The notes: generated from the letters alone by a model not told the origin. A stretch of 64,000 bases of DNA from Chelonoidis abingdonii (GCF_003597395.2 NC_133769.1:174693019-174757018); one strand, 5' to 3'. Counted from the stretch's first letter, positions 44,540 through 56,999 are shown. A program made the numbers and translations.

Positions 44540-45291
44540 AATGGTTCCTGTATCGCTTTGGGCCAGTGAGGAGGGTTACCACAGCTTCTCCAGGAACTAA
44601 AACAGTGGTAGGTGATTAAGGTGAACCGTTTGGGTTGTAAACACCTTCAGAGAGAGACCTCCAGAGAGATACCACACCAGAGAGTGGTTTGCATATACTA
44701 GTTCAAAGCGGGTTTTCCGGAGACTAGGAGACAAAGAGGGGGTTTGGTATAAAAATATGAGCTTGAACTGACACGGGGCTTTCTTTCTGATCCAGCAAAT
44801 GGACAGAACTTCCAGTCTAAATGGGGCCCCAACCCTTGCAGAAGAGTTGGAAAGACTTAGGGCTGCTTGGGCCTGATAAAACTGATGGCTGACTCCTGGT
44901 ATGTTTAGTGTGCTTAAATCTGTTTATTGATTTTTATTAAGTTTTCTCTGTAATGCTTGCTAGGTATATCAGTGTAAGGCAGGGAGCTGTGCAGCTTTGA
45001 AATATCTTGATCAGAGAGAGTGGGACAAGGGTCCCTGCCTGGAGACAGGTGATGCCCGGAGACCTGGCACCTGACTGGGTACTCCTGGAGTGGACAATAG
45101 AGAGGGGATACAGTTGCAGTTACCTTGAAATGCTTCAGATGTCTAAAAGACAGTGGGTGTTCCATCTGTCAGGAGATGTGTATTGTTTCTTTAAATTTGT
45201 TGCAGGAAGCCAGACAGATGGAGGCAGCTGGAGAGGGTTCAAGGCAGAATCCCCATAGCAAAGTGGAAAGAGACAGAGTAGCTTTATAAGG
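44540..45291 (+). repeat. Possible LTR-like remnant
   Basis: GGGCCAGTGAGGAGGG, then GGTTTGGTATAAAAATATGA (promoter-like, about 44743), then AATCTGTTTATTGATTTTTA with CTGTAATGCTTGCTAGG (about 44918-44962) follow the order U3-TATA-R of an LTR. No TG...CA limits or duplication were identified. Confidence 0.35.
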
Positions 45292-45368
45292 GCTTGTCTA
45301 CACTAGCAATTTACAGCACTGCAACTTTCCCTCTCAGAGGTGTGAAAAAGCACATTTCTGCAGGACCC
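45292..45368. mobile_element. MITE left-end fragment
   Basis: GGGCTTGTCTACACTAGCAA, TTTACAGCACTGCAAC, TCTCAGAGGTGTGAAAAAGC is the left arm of a GTCTACAC MITE. The arm stops near 45368 and no right arm follows, so it was truncated. Confidence 0.6.
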
Positions 45369-45554
45369 TGCCTGATTTAGATTGTGTACAATGAAGGAGA
45401 CAGGGTTGCAGTGTTTATTTTAAAATATTTATTAAAACAGAAGGGAAGAGCAAGGTTGCACACTATCCAGCTGCTGTCTATTTGCCAAACTTTAAACATA
45501 AGGTTTTTCTTTTTGACAATTAAACAAATTAAATTCTGGAATGGATACCGCTGC

Positions 45555-45679
45555 TAGGGTGACCAGATGTCCCGATTTTATAGGGACAGTCCAGATATTT
45601 GGGGCTTTTTTTTTCATATGGGCTTCTATTACCTCCCACTCCCATCCCAGTTTTTCACACTTGCTATCTGGTCACCGTA
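45555..45679. mobile_element. Short hAT-like MITE, 125 bp
   Basis: TAGGGTGACCAGATGTCCC on the left and GCTATCTGGTCACCGTA on the right are inverted ends. The flanks ACCGCTGC (45547-45554) and ACTGCTAC (45680-45687) match at 6 of 8 bases. Fully non-coding, with a T run in the middle. Confidence 0.75.
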
Positions 45680-45689
45680 ACTGCTACAG

Positions 45690-46578
45690 GGTGTTGCTTT
45701 GTGAGCACTGTCCCCTTTAGTTGCTTGGTACTGTGCTCTGTGTACCATATCAGAAACAAATGCCGTAGGTGCTTTAAGTACAAGGCTCAAGTCCTCAGTG
45801 GATTCCCATAAATATTGGTGCATTCTGGGGAAGTAACTAAGGGTGTCAGAAACAAAGAGGTGCAAATCCCCTACTCTAGGCACAATTGCTTTAACGGTTA
45901 CAACAAAAGATGAACTCTATAGTTCCTAACAATACTGGGCTAGAGAGGTGGTGGGCCAGTCCAATACAGGGCTAGGGAGGTTGTGCGGCTTCTTGAGGCT
46001 AGTGACAGGGATACCCACCCCAAGCCACTCTCCTAGAGGAAATTGCACACTTGCCTGTAGTTCTCCTGGCCAGAGTTAAGTTCTTTTGTCTGTTTTCACC
46101 CCACTCTTGGGTATCCTTCTGCCAGGGCTACTGCTGGGCCCCAGCAAGCAACAGGCTGCTCTTCTGCAGCCAGCTCCCAGCCTGCTGCTCATGCTCTCAT
46201 GCCATCTCTAGCCTGGTCCCCCTCCAATTTCAGGATGTTACTTTCCTTCCTTGGTGTTATAGAGACCTCTACTGGCTGGATGTTGAACTGAGCTACAGTG
46301 CCCTCCATTGGCTCTCACTGGGCTTATATTTTAAAAATAATAAATTATTCTTTTACCAGCACTGCTCAGTGAATACACGTTTGCTTCATTCACGCTGTGT
46401 AGCCTGCAAAACCTCTGCATTAAATCCTCATTAAAATTATTGTGCAAAAGTACGGTATTAAACCACTGCTACTGATTTAAATCACAATTTTTTCCTAGGA
46501 CATGGAAGAGGTCCTCTACTCCCTAAGGACTATCTCTATGCCAAATAGTAGCTCCCTACCCCAGCTTAGGGTAGGAGG
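45690..46578. other. No gene or recognised repeat
   Basis: Frames at 45599-45811 and 46051-46434 have no domain signature. The GC-rich part 46040-46320 could be an unrecognised repeat. Confidence 0.35.
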
Positions 46579-46579
46579 G

Positions 46580-46830
46580 ATGATCTAGCACACAGGGCAC
46601 AGGTCTGGGTCTCAAGCAACCCTGGCTTCAGTTCCTGGCTCAGCCACAGGCTTCCTATGTGACACTGAGCAAATCACTTAATCTATCCCATGACTCAGAG
46701 CCCCATCCGTAAAATGGAGATATTACCTCTCTGTGTCTCGGGGTGGCAGGGGGGCTTGTGAGAATGAAAGTCATTAACTGATTATGAGGTGATCAGACAC
46801 TTTGGTGATGAGAGCCATCTAAGTACTGAA
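46580..46830 (+). repeat. MIR copy
   Basis: GGTCTGGGTCTCAAGCAACC, CTGGCTTCAGTTCCTGGCTC, TATGTGACACTGAGCAAATC, ACTTAATCTATCCC and CCATCCGTAAAATGGAGATA keep the order and spacing of MIR, from tRNA-like head through core. Confidence 0.8.
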
Positions 46831-47956
46831 ACAGAACTTGATTGGGGCCAGATTTTTTTTTTTTTAGTCTTAAGTTTTGTATAATGAGAAGTTTATTAAT
46901 GACAATAGATATCCTCCACTCTATTCACACACACTGTTTGTCATTGTTTTAAAAAATAATTGAACTAATTTTGTTTGAACTTTACAACAAATTAAAGGTT
47001 TGGGTAGAGACCAGATCTGGAAAATTTGAGCTCAAAATGTGAATGTGGCAAAAAGTTATAAGCAACCACAGAAGATCTTGTTGAATGAAAATGCTCAGGT
47101 AACTTTAATTATAGCGCTCTCTAGCACTGCAGCCATAATGCAAATGAACTGTATATGCTTTTAACCTGTGATATCTGTCCCCAAGTGTATCCTTCCTCGT
47201 TCTCTAATGTTCTACACAATGCATGATACATATTTTCCATTTTAAAAGCAATTTCCAGATCCTTGTTTATTTCCCATGAAAACTTTAAAAGACAAAATAG
47301 TATAGGGGAATGTACAATATTCTGTGCTATTAACTGTAAATGTAAACTCTGCTAATGAGAACAGAATTGGAAAATAAGAAAAGATTGAAATAATATAAAG
47401 ATGTCACTTGTATTAGACAGAGTTCTTCAAGGCCTCATTTCAGGAAAGCTTTTAGGTCCAACAAAGCACATAATTGTGTGTTGAAGTCCCATTTGAAGTC
47501 AGTAGTATGTGACAGGCCACAGCCTTCCATCCTGTCTTCTCATACAAATGGCTCAAATACCTCTATTTTGCAAACACTGACAGGTAGTTTGTCTGTTATC
47601 TCCACCACCCTTTACAGTCCCATGCAATAACTTTGCTTACAGCTTACAGTGAAATACCAACATCATCCCCATTTGCCAGAAAGAAGAGAGCAAAGAGACT
47701 CTCCATGCAGAGATCTCCCTTTACCCTGGTCGGGTTAACCTCTTCCCCTTTCTCTCTCTCTTCTCTGTTGCACTTCTGTCCTGTGCCTGTCTATTCTTCA
47801 AGTTGATGGGTTAACTAGCTTCTTAGCACTCCCTCTCTCAGACTAATCTAGTAATTAGGCCCAGCTTCCCTCAATCAGGCCCTTCTCCAAGGAAACTAAT
47901 TGGCCTTACAGTGACCAGAGTGCTGGTTTAGCCCTGATTCTCAGTTCTTTGTCAAG
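46831..47956. other. AT-rich, then pyrimidine-rich; no gene seen
   Basis: AT-rich to about 47440, then C/T-rich (TTTACCCTGGTCGGGTTAAC, CTTTCTCTCTCTCTTCTCTG). The second part could belong to an LTR-like unit next to the solo LTR at 47962, but ends were not seen. Confidence 0.35.
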
Positions 47957-47961
47957 TGGTA

Positions 47962-48705
47962 TGTCAAGGTTCCTTCCCCACTCTGAACTCTAGGGTACAG
48001 ATGTGGGGACCTGCATGAGAACCCCTATGCTTAATTACCAGCTTAGATCTGGTATCGCTGCCACCACTCTCAAGCACTTTTCTCCCCTGGGTAGCCTTGA
48101 GAGACTTCACCAATTTCCTGGTGAACACAGATGCAAACTCCTTGGATCTTAAAATAAGGAGAAATTAACCATCCCCCCTCCTTTCTCCCACCAACTCCTG
48201 GTGGATCCAGATCCAACCCCCTTGGATCTAAAAACGAGGAAAAAATCAATCAGGTATTAAGAAAAAGGCTTTTAATTAAAGAAAAGAAAGGTAAAAGAAA
48301 ACCCTCTGGGAGAGATTAACATACCAGCTACTGTCACAGACAACAGATTCCAAACACAGAGGATGTTCCCCTGGGCAAAACCTTAGTTGCACACAAAAAA
48401 AAATAAAAATAAAAAAAAATAGCCAAACACCCAATTTTGATAATTCCCTAATGGTACCAAGACAAATTACAAAGGAAATAAACATAAACCTATTTATCCC
48501 TTTCTAAAACTTACTACTCTGATAAGAGGCTGGTTCCTTGATCTTTTTCACTCCGGCTGAAAACTGAAACTCTCAACAAAGGAAAACGTCCCTCCTTCCT
48601 TTTGAAACATCTTGTTCATCTGATCAGGTGTCAGCTAGGCTAGGTGAACTTCTTAACCCTTTACAGGTAAAAGAGGCATTAACCCTTAACTATCTGTTTA
48701 TGACA
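47962..48705 (-). mobile_element. Solo LTR (family C), probably reverse orientation
   Basis: It starts TGTCAAGGTTCC and ends CTGTTTATGACA. The flanks TGGTA (47957-47961) and AGGTA (48706-48710) match at 4 of 5. Read on -, the left end TGTCATAAACAGATAGTTAA, GGGTTAATGCC is of a type recalled as frequent in turtle genomes. Orientation is inferred from that. No internal coding region. Confidence 0.75.
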
Positions 48706-48710
48706 AGGTA

Positions 48711-49924
48711 TTTAAGGACCTGCTGAAAATCAAGCACTTGCTTGGAATAGGAATTGATTGCTCAGTTGGGGCTCAAAGCTCACACGTTGACAACTGTCAA
48801 ACCCACAATATGAAAGGCCAGCTTGAGGGAGAGGGAAGCTGGAGAGTGATCATTTCAATGAAGAGAAAATGTCCAAAACCTAAAGGTAATTTCTGGAAAA
48901 AATTCCTCGTTTTTATTTTCAGTCTGATATTGGGAAGGAAAACCCAAATATTCAGAGAGTTTAATTGAGAAGAAATAAAGTAGTATTGGGAAGGAGGATG
49001 TGGATGAATATACATCCTTACCAGTGATGTAAGGAAGTACAGGTATACTTATCAACATGTCAAAGTCCCAACGTGGGATGCAATGGGCCACATTTTCTGC
49101 TGGTTTCACTCTGCTAAAGTCAATGAAGTTATGCTAGCAATTATGTGACCCAGTATCTGGCAGATACAAAATGAGGGGTACATAATAAAAATTAACACAG
49201 GAAACTTAAAAAATAAAAAGTGTGGGATACATCCCTTTGAGGTTATAGAAAGATATCTATACTACTTTTCATGATTCTGTTTCAGTTGTACATAACTCTG
49301 GAGAGCAAATGTCTGGGAACACCAAATCTGCCTGGGACAAAAGTGAGTGAGGTGGGTGTAATAGAGCTTCAAGAAGCTATACTTGCATTAGTAGGAAGAA
49401 GGCTTAAGTCCAGGACCTCTACAGTAGCTTTCTGGAACATGCTTCCAGTTGGATGTGCAAGACTAGCTTAATAGGGTGAATTGTAGTATCTCGATGTATG
49501 TTTGAGAAAATGGGGTAAAGAGGAAGGGAGGGCTGATGTAGAAGGGATGAGCTGCTTGTTATCCAGATTGCCGACACAGAACATGAACACCTATAAAACT
49601 TGTCACTCTAAAGTAGGAGCTTGGGGAAAACTACCAGTTGCTGAAGGCTACTTCTGTCAGATGAAGACGTCTAGGATTGTCAATAATACAAAGGTATCTC
49701 TGCTTCAAGTGAAGGATAGGAGAGAAGTTAGATCTAAACTGGAAGAGGGAAATGGTGAAGAGGACAGAGTTATATCTGGGAAAAGTAACAGTGTCAGACA
49801 AGAATAAAATTGAAATGAGAGAAGAAAGGAGATGGGGAGGGAAATAATCTAAACAATGCTTTCAGTTGGTTTAGTGTTCTAGGGCGGCAATGCATTGTAT
49901 AGTGGTTAGAGCTACCAAGTCTAA
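48711..49924. other. No gene or recognised repeat
   Basis: Frames at 48738-48968 and 49502-49807 (101 codons, Lys/Glu/Arg-rich) carry no recognisable motif. A weak palindromic repeat with CTAAAGTCAATGAAG lies near 49115. Confidence 0.35.
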
Positions 49925-50165
49925 AAATATGTCTATATTGCACTTCAGGTAGCCATTCCCCTATAGCTTTAATCTAGCTAGCACGGCTAAATAGTGAGTG
50001 AAGTTAGAGCTGCATAAGCTTCAGTGTTGGCTGTACAAGCCAGTTCAGAACCCTGGATATATATTCATTGCTAGCCTGTTCCAGGATTTGTACTGCTCTG
50101 TCTGCACTGCTATTTTAGCTGGGCTAGCTAGATTAGAGTCAGCACTTGGCTCAGTTTCTGTCCTT
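49925..50165. mobile_element. MITE, diverged
   Basis: AAATATGTCTATATTGCACT on the left; TTAATCTAGCTAGCACGGCT near 49970 pairs with AGCTGGGCTAGCTAGATTAG near 50117. Centre GCTGTACAAGCCAGTTC. No coding sequence and no clear duplication. Confidence 0.6.
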
Positions 50166-51849
50166 TGAACATTGGGCCAATGGCACCCGATATGTCTTTA
50201 TTGTAATGCCAGTTACTTTACTGAATTTTCACAAGGAATGAATTTGGAAGATGTTTCATTTTAAGATGGCATCATTAGACTTGAACTGGCATTGCCCCAC
50301 AAGACATTGAAGCTACTGCTCCCGGTGCAATGCTGGGTCCGTGCAAACAAGATTCAGTACCTTGTTTTTATCTGCTTTCTTTTCACTTGGCATATTTATC
50401 ACTTCAGTTAGTATCATTTGCTATTTCAGTGTTTGAAATATAAATTTGCTTTCTTCTCATTCTTGCATCACTGACAGTGAGTTCTAGCACCAGAATTATA
50501 TAAGAAATGCTATAAATATCTGGTATATTATTCAGCTTTGGTTATGGTCTCTAATAAATCCTGAATCAATACTTCAGTGTTATGGGTATAACATAAACAT
50601 CAAAGCTAGAGGTGCCCAAGTGTACTGAGTCTGATTTATGTAATGGCTTCTTGAGGCTTATGCAGATAAGAATCTTGAGCCCCAGGGTCACCAGCAGATA
50701 GTGAGTCACATCTGTTCAGTTTATTTGTAAAATCTATCCCTGTAAGTTACTGGCTAAAACACTTCGCCTTTTTCACCTGATCCCTATGTTCAGAAAAGGG
50801 CCCTAAATCAATGGACTTTTTGTTTTTCTCTATTAACAGTGGTAGCTTTTTGGACTCTCTTTCAGGCTACCTGCACAACTGCTAGCTATAAGTCACTGAT
50901 TAGGACTTCCATTTAATAATATGAAACTTGACAAGGTTTGGAAGATTTGATGTGCATCCAAAAGTTTAGGGAGCGGGACCCTCAGTTGATGTACACTGTC
51001 ATAGCTTCACTGAGTTAAGTGGAGTGATAAAGGTTTACGTCGGCTGAGGAGAAGCCCCATAAGGCTTATCAGAAGATCTTTGGCCTGGTAAAACGGGCCG
51101 AAAACACTGTAAAAATTGGCTGTTATGGTTTGTTGGCTGTTTGTATGTTGGACCAGAAGGAGGAAATGCAAAGGCAGGTGAAATTGGAGCGGAAGGGTAA
51201 CGGGGAGGGACTAATAATTAGGGAAAAGATCATCGTTTTAGACTCTCTAAAGATTTTATTATAATTTTGGACAAAATTTCAGGCCAGTTCTTATTTTTCA
51301 TGAACTGGTCCCCTGTCTCTTTTACTAGTAGACTTAACCTTAAAACAACATGTGTTAAACTGCTCCTGCTGCGTAATTAATTTGGTGATGATGACAGTCA
51401 GTTGTTTGTAACATTGCAGTTCACCTCCCACAGAAATGTCTGTGACTAGAGATGGGCCTAACCCAAAAGCTGAATCTGAACATTTGCACATTTTGGGGAA
51501 ATGGGGAATCTGAGACTCTTCGCAGCAGAATGTATCCTCTATTATGATCTCAGTCAAAACCCTGGATCCAAATTACCCAGAATTCTGGGGGAGTTGTATC
51601 TGAGCTGTTACCAGGCTCTAAATGTGACATTACAAAATGCTGGCCTGCTGCAGCAGAGAATGAACTACATAAGAGGAGCAAGCTGACAGTAGAGGGAAAA
51701 AGTTTCCTTTTATGCACAAACACCATACAAGTAGATCTAGCTAAACACTGAGATGGCATCTGCTGCATACTGTGTGTCTGCAAAAGAACTCTCCCTTGAA
51801 TTTTTTAAACCATGATTTGAGGACTTCAGTAACTCAGCCAGAGGTTATG
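50166..51849. other. AT-rich unique DNA, no gene seen
   Basis: A decayed palindromic repeat (AGCTTCACTGAGTTAAGTGG) lies at about 51000-51035. Nothing else was recognised. Confidence 0.4.
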
Positions 51850-51955
51850 GATCTATTACAGGAGTGGGTGGGGGAGGTTCTGTGGCCTGCGATGTGCAGA
51901 AGATCAGACTAGATGATCATGATGGTCCCTTCGGCCTTAAAGTCTATGATTCTAT
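51850..51955 (+). repeat. CR1 3' end
   Basis: TCTGTGGCCTGCGATGTGCA, CAGACTAGATGATCATGATG, GTCCCTTCGGCCTTAAAGTC, TATGATTCTATATT is the forward form of the CR1 terminus, the complement of 28721-28830. It is well preserved and 5'-truncated to about 100 bp. Confidence 0.8.
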
Positions 51956-51979
51956 ATTACATGAGTGCCTCTCAGATCT

Positions 51980-52145
51980 TAATCATTATAACTGAACTCC
52001 TGTGAGGTAGAGACATATCGTTGTCTCCATTTTATAGATGGGTTGCTAGGCAGAGATAGATTTAAGAGGGGGAGTTCTCAAGACACAAGATGGAATAACT
52101 GTCCCAAATGCCAAGGAGTCCAGTGCCTAGCTAATTCTGTGTGCC
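51980..52145 (-). repeat. MIR copy, reverse orientation
   Basis: AATCATTATAACTGAACTCC, TGTGAGGTAGAGACATATCG, TTGTCTCCATTTTATAGATG with the usual GAGGTAGGTA..CCATTTTACAGATG order on the complement. Only part of the element remains. Confidence 0.6.
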
Positions 52146-54555
52146 TTCAAAAATCTCCTTTTATATGATGTGCCCAAGGTTGCTTAAGAAGTGTGGGACA
52201 AAGATAGGCAACAAATCTGTCCCTCCTCCGTCCCTGTCTGTTGTCTTAGTCACAAGAACACCCTTCCTTTTCTACAACTTGTTGCGTCCTTGCACGCTGA
52301 CTTAAACTACCTATGTCATGCAGTTACTGTAATAGAATCTGCATTAAATGAGATGCAGTAGGCCCAGGGCGCTGGCCTATCGTAAGTTAATGGATGATGC
52401 TTGGAAAGCTCAGCTCAGAAGCAGCGATTTTTGGTGAAGTCCTATATGTGCAGCGTGGAAAGTGAATGCCTACTTTCTGAGTGACATAGAAGTTGCTTCC
52501 AGAGAACACTCTGTTCAGCTGTGACTGAATGTATTGGCTTGCATCCTGAATCAATCTTGTGAATGGGTGCTGTAAGGAAAGGTGCATTTCAAAGCAGATT
52601 CTGATCCTCTTTCTCCTGTTTAGTACTGCCTTAATCCACAAATCCTCCCACTGAAGTCAAGAGTGGCTATTTGTGGAGTAAGGTGCTGTTCACTGTAAAT
52701 AAAGCTATTGGAATTTGGCCCTTTGGGAACACTGAGGAGATGAAGTCAACAAAGTTGCCCCAGCTAATAGTGATTCTGCCTCTCAGCTAGTATTAGAATC
52801 CAAAGCGCCCTAGGTGCCTAGTCTTTAGTGCTAAGCACTGAAGTGCAGTGCCCCTTAATGAGGATTTAAAAAGGGTGTTTTTCTATAAATTCTGGACTGT
52901 GATTTAACATTCAAACACTTGCTGATGAGCAACCTGATGGATTAGTAACTCAAGCATACATGTCACTGGCCACACATAGTATGAATATTAATAGTCCTAT
53001 GTGCTTTTTTTTTGTCCTTATGAAAATACACATGGAAATGGAGGTATGTATTTTCTTTCCAGTTACTATACCAAGGTACGATTTTTCACACCACACCGGG
53101 TCACTGTATACCGGAAACAATGGCAACTTGTGCTAGCCCACAGGGCCTTAACTATTATCTGCTGCCATAACATGTCACTGCTATTAAAGTTCTAAACCCT
53201 CGTGTGTTGCAGAAATATTCAGGTTGTAAGACAGTGTTTCATTAATCCTATTTTCTGCTTGTTCGCCTATCCCAGGGATTTGTGGTTCCCAAGAGGAGTG
53301 TGCTGACCAAATGGCTCTATCACAGAAAAGATAGGCCTGGACTTAAAGCTCATGCTGGGTAGCTGGCAGGAGAAGAGGGCTTGTGCCTGTTGCTGTTTTG
53401 CTCAACACAAAGGTTCAATTTCCTTGACAAATGATGGACGCTGCCTCCAAAATTGGAACTCTGATCCCAAAGGGGCCCTGTGTTATTATAACATAAAGAA
53501 TGGTTATTAAACTGTCAGAGGGTTAATAGTTTCATCTTAATAATCTTTATAGATGGTGCACATTTCACCAGTGCTCCAAAAGCTCACAATGAGGTTTAAA
53601 ATATTTTACTATTGGCTTGCCCTTCCTATCCCAAGGAAATCTAATGAGAACTCTTCTTACTAATAAGTTCTTTATCATAACTTAGCTGGTTTTCCCTTAT
53701 GGAGGGAAAATATATCCTTGGCTGTGCTGGTTGATTAATTGATCTCATTTTATCAGCAAAATTAAATTCTCTTGTTTCATCTAGGAAGTTATTTAAAGAA
53801 GACTCTGTGCAATCCCAGTGTATGAACCTGATGACCCTGCGCATCAGAGTCTTCACATTTTATTAACTTCTTTTAAGTGATTTCTATTTGAAGAATTCCC
53901 TTCATCTTTGAGGGCCTTGTATCTTTCATTCTCAGGATTTCAGGATGACACATGAGATGTCTAATATGACTTTCTATTGGACCTCAAGACATTCACATAA
54001 GAGCATGGTACTCTCTGCCCCTCTAACTGTTCTTTCTCTTGGGTAATCTGGCCCGTTTACCAGTCAAATTACCAAGACAAATAACTAAAACAACCTAACA
54101 AAAGCCAAAATAGCATAAATGAATTATTGAAACCCCTTAGCTATAGAGATTTTAAAATACAGAGCATTGATTGCTCAGAAGGAACGAGGGAGGTACACTG
54201 TGTGTGAGGATTTGAGTCATCGCGGCTATGGTCTGAAACTAGATTTAAGACTACAGAAGTCTCCAGAAACTTCCAAATGACACAAGCTAGCTATAGCTTT
54301 TTCTGACTCAGCCATGGGGAGCTCCCCTTTGAAGTTATGAGGCAGAGGTATGGCTGATGGAAGAATATAGTACCTTGACTTGTATTTTAGCCTTGAACTA
54401 ACAGGCACAGAGTCTAGCAACCAGATGGAGGACTTGGCTAATTGAATTAGTCCATTCTAGCATGGACATCAGTTGGCAGGCACAACAGTTGGCAATGAAG
54501 TGGAAATAGAAGGAATATAAACCCTTTGTTCCACGACATAAGTCAATTAACTACT
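52146..54555. other. AT-rich unique DNA, no gene seen
   Basis: Nothing recognised. Frames at 52387-52641 (-), 53001-53195 (+), 53641-53856 (-) and 54226-54420 (-) have no domain or splice support. Confidence 0.4.
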
Positions 54556-54712
54556 TCCTGGTTTAGGAAGAAATTTCCCTCATTGGTATACTATTCATAA
54601 TTGTCTATTATGAGGTTCCTTCCATCATCTCCTGAAACATTTGGCTACTGTCAGAGACAGGATACCAGACTAAATAGACCATGGGTCTGATTTGGTATGG
54701 CAATATCTATAT
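54556..54712 (+). repeat. CR1 3' UTR fragment
   Basis: ACTTCCTGGTTTAGGAAGAA, then GGCTACTGTCAGAGACAGGA, TACCAGACTAAATAGACCAT, GGGTCTGATTTGGTATGGCA keeps the order of the CR1 terminal region (the ACAGGATACTGGGCTAGATGGACC type). Decayed. Confidence 0.7.
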
Positions 54713-55204
54713 AATCTAGCTGACTACTGAGTGCGACTTCAGAAAAGATTGTGAAAAACAAGACTGGCCAAGGGTAACTTCCACATGAGGCAAACAGGTC
54801 ACAGCACATACTGGCTCAGCCATTAGTCCACTTGCTTTTGACTCCTGTGTCAGGTTACTGCTTATGGACCATTAAGATGCTGCTTTTGTTCTCAGTTAAA
54901 GAAATGGTTTGGATGGACATTCAGTGAGTTTAGCCAGCAGATGAGAGATTTTTCCAATTGTTCAAAACTATGCTCGTGTTTGGTCAGCAGATTGTTGACA
55001 AAATATAAAATTCTCTCTGTCCTTGTTGAGGGCTACAGACTAGTCAGAATTCTGATTTAGGTTCAAAGTCCAGGAACCTTAGTCTTCTTAACATTACACT
55101 TTTCTTAAATCACAGGCCTGACTCCAGAAAAGCTCAGTAGGAAACTGTAAACCTGCCATTTCTATAGAGTCATTTGTCCTATTAGAATAAAGGCATGTTC
55201 ATGA
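54713..55204. other. No gene or recognised repeat
   Basis: Ordinary AT-rich DNA between two LINE fragments. Confidence 0.4.
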
Positions 55205-55400
55205 TGATTTATTTTTAGTCTTCATCATTGTGTTCCCATTACGCCTCTGGCATTTAGGGCAGCAACAAAGCTCCTCCACTCCTATCTGTTTGTTTCTGGC
55301 AAGTCTTTCGATGGTTGTCCAGCTGTGCCCAAGGTTTTTCAGTTCGGCTTCCATAGCTCTTCATCGTGTTGTTTTTGGGTGGCCTCGTATTTTTAGTGGA
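55205..55400 (-). pseudogene. RTE-like LINE, RT C-terminal fragment
   Basis: On - the frame reads RGHPKTTR, then a stop, then AMEAELKNLGHSWTTIERLA followed by RNKQ. After a shift it continues as RSFVAALNARGVMGTQ to the terminal stops, with an ATGATGAAG-type tail. This is the conserved last segment of RTE-clade proteins. It differs from the 36063-36647 copy (LERMAQDRGLWRSVVGG), so two subfamilies are present. It carries at least one stop and one shift. Confidence 0.7.
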
Positions 55401-55963
55401 TATCTGTAAAAATTCTGAATTGGTGTTTTGGTGTCCAAACATTTTGAAAATTACCATAATGATCTATTGTAGTAGGCATTTTTCTGCCATATAATTTACC
55501 ATAATATTCCTATGGAATGCCACAGAATTCAACAAAAGGAGACAGTTAATTAATAGTTGATCCATTTCCCAGTATTTCATATGAAAGGCATTGAAAAACA
55601 AATCACCACTTACTAAAGCAGAATAGAATAGACTGTGACAGTAATGCAGACAACAGCACATTGGAAGGCAATATATGATAGAAAATTTGAGTAAAATAGG
55701 TACATTCAAAGACCTTTAGAAATCCGTTATTGATTACATAGAGACAATAATGACAAAAAACCCCCAACCCCGCTACAAACTACAGGTGATAAACAGAAAA
55801 TATGAATATGTACAAAGAGTTTTCTTGCTCTTGGACACACATCTTCCCTCTTTTTTTAGTTTTAGCATATCACATATAAATCAAAATAAATGCTCGCTAT
55901 CTGTTTGGAATGTGTATGTATTTACAAGAGTAAATGTGTATTAGAGGATGAAAGGTTTGTCTG

Positions 55964-55964
55964 C

Positions 55965-56006
<42 letters not shown>
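55964..56006. repeat. (GT)n(AT)n microsatellite
   Basis: About ten GT units are followed by about eleven AT units. Confidence 0.95.
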
Positions 56007-56747
56007 GGAGGTGACTGTCCAGCATAATTATGCATTTTAAAATATTTTGTCTGGCTGAGCTGCACTCGGTGCGAATCTAGTGGTTGGGTGGTGATGTGGC
56101 CAAGGGAATGTCAAAGGTGGTACCTCCTCTTCTTTTAAAGAAAACCAACACCCCTATCCCCAAGCATTCTCCCTCTATAAAACACACAACACTTGGGATA
56201 AATATCTTACTTTTCAAAACTGTAACATACTAACTGAATCAGTTCTCTCTCTAAGCATCCTCTCTTTCTATATCATCCTCACATATCTCCTCATATGACC
56301 CAGATGACCTTCAATAGATAAAGGATATGGGGTAGGGATAAGAGATTCATGGGCAGAAATCACTTTCCAAATAGGCTATATTGTGACTGGTTTTAAATTG
56401 CTGTGCTGTGTCTCTGGTGAAAATGAAGAGAACTTTTACCTCATCACTACTGCATACACAAAATTTCATTTAGCACAGCTCTTCCAGATAGTTGATTTGA
56501 TAAATTCTGGCTGTGTCCACTCAGTGTCAGACTTTCCTTGCTGCAAAGCATTTTCTGGTTACTTTTAATATAAGATCAGCAGGATATGGACCAGACTGGC
56601 TGAGTTTGTGATGGCAGATCTGGATCAAGAGAGGATAAACATGGCATCTTCTCTGGTAACATTTCTGTTGTTTTCACTCAGAGGTTTGAGAGGCACTTGG
56701 GGACCCTCAAGTTGCTATCTACAAGTTTGACTTTTGCATTTCTTAGG

Positions 56748-56850
56748 ACCAGATTCAGGAAAGCTTCTCTATTCAGGGCCTAACTGAAGCATGTGCTTAA
56801 GTGTTGTCCTGAATAGTGACAGACTTAGGCATGTACTTACGGTAAGTGCT
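56748..56850. repeat. Short palindromic repeat (GATTCAGGAAAGC type)
   Basis: AGGACCAGATTCAGGAAAGC and CTAACTGAAGCATGTGCTTA, AGTGTTGTCCTGAATAGTG and TTAGGCATGTACTTAC are decayed arms of the fold-back also seen at 43567. Confidence 0.5.
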
Positions 56851-56999
56851 TTCTAGAGTTAGAGTCCTAGCTGGAAAAATATAGCAGAGAGGTTAAAGGT
56901 CCACTGTTCGTATTGGAAATGCCTCCATATGGGGGACAGAAGTGAGTGTTGACTTAATTTAAATTAATGGATGCTAGGCCCTTCCTCACAAAGTTACCT

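Larger units (their letters stand above)
55450..56995. other. AT-rich DNA, no gene seen
   Basis: It includes the microsatellite at 55964 and a palindromic repeat at 56748-56850. Nothing else was recognised. Confidence 0.4.
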
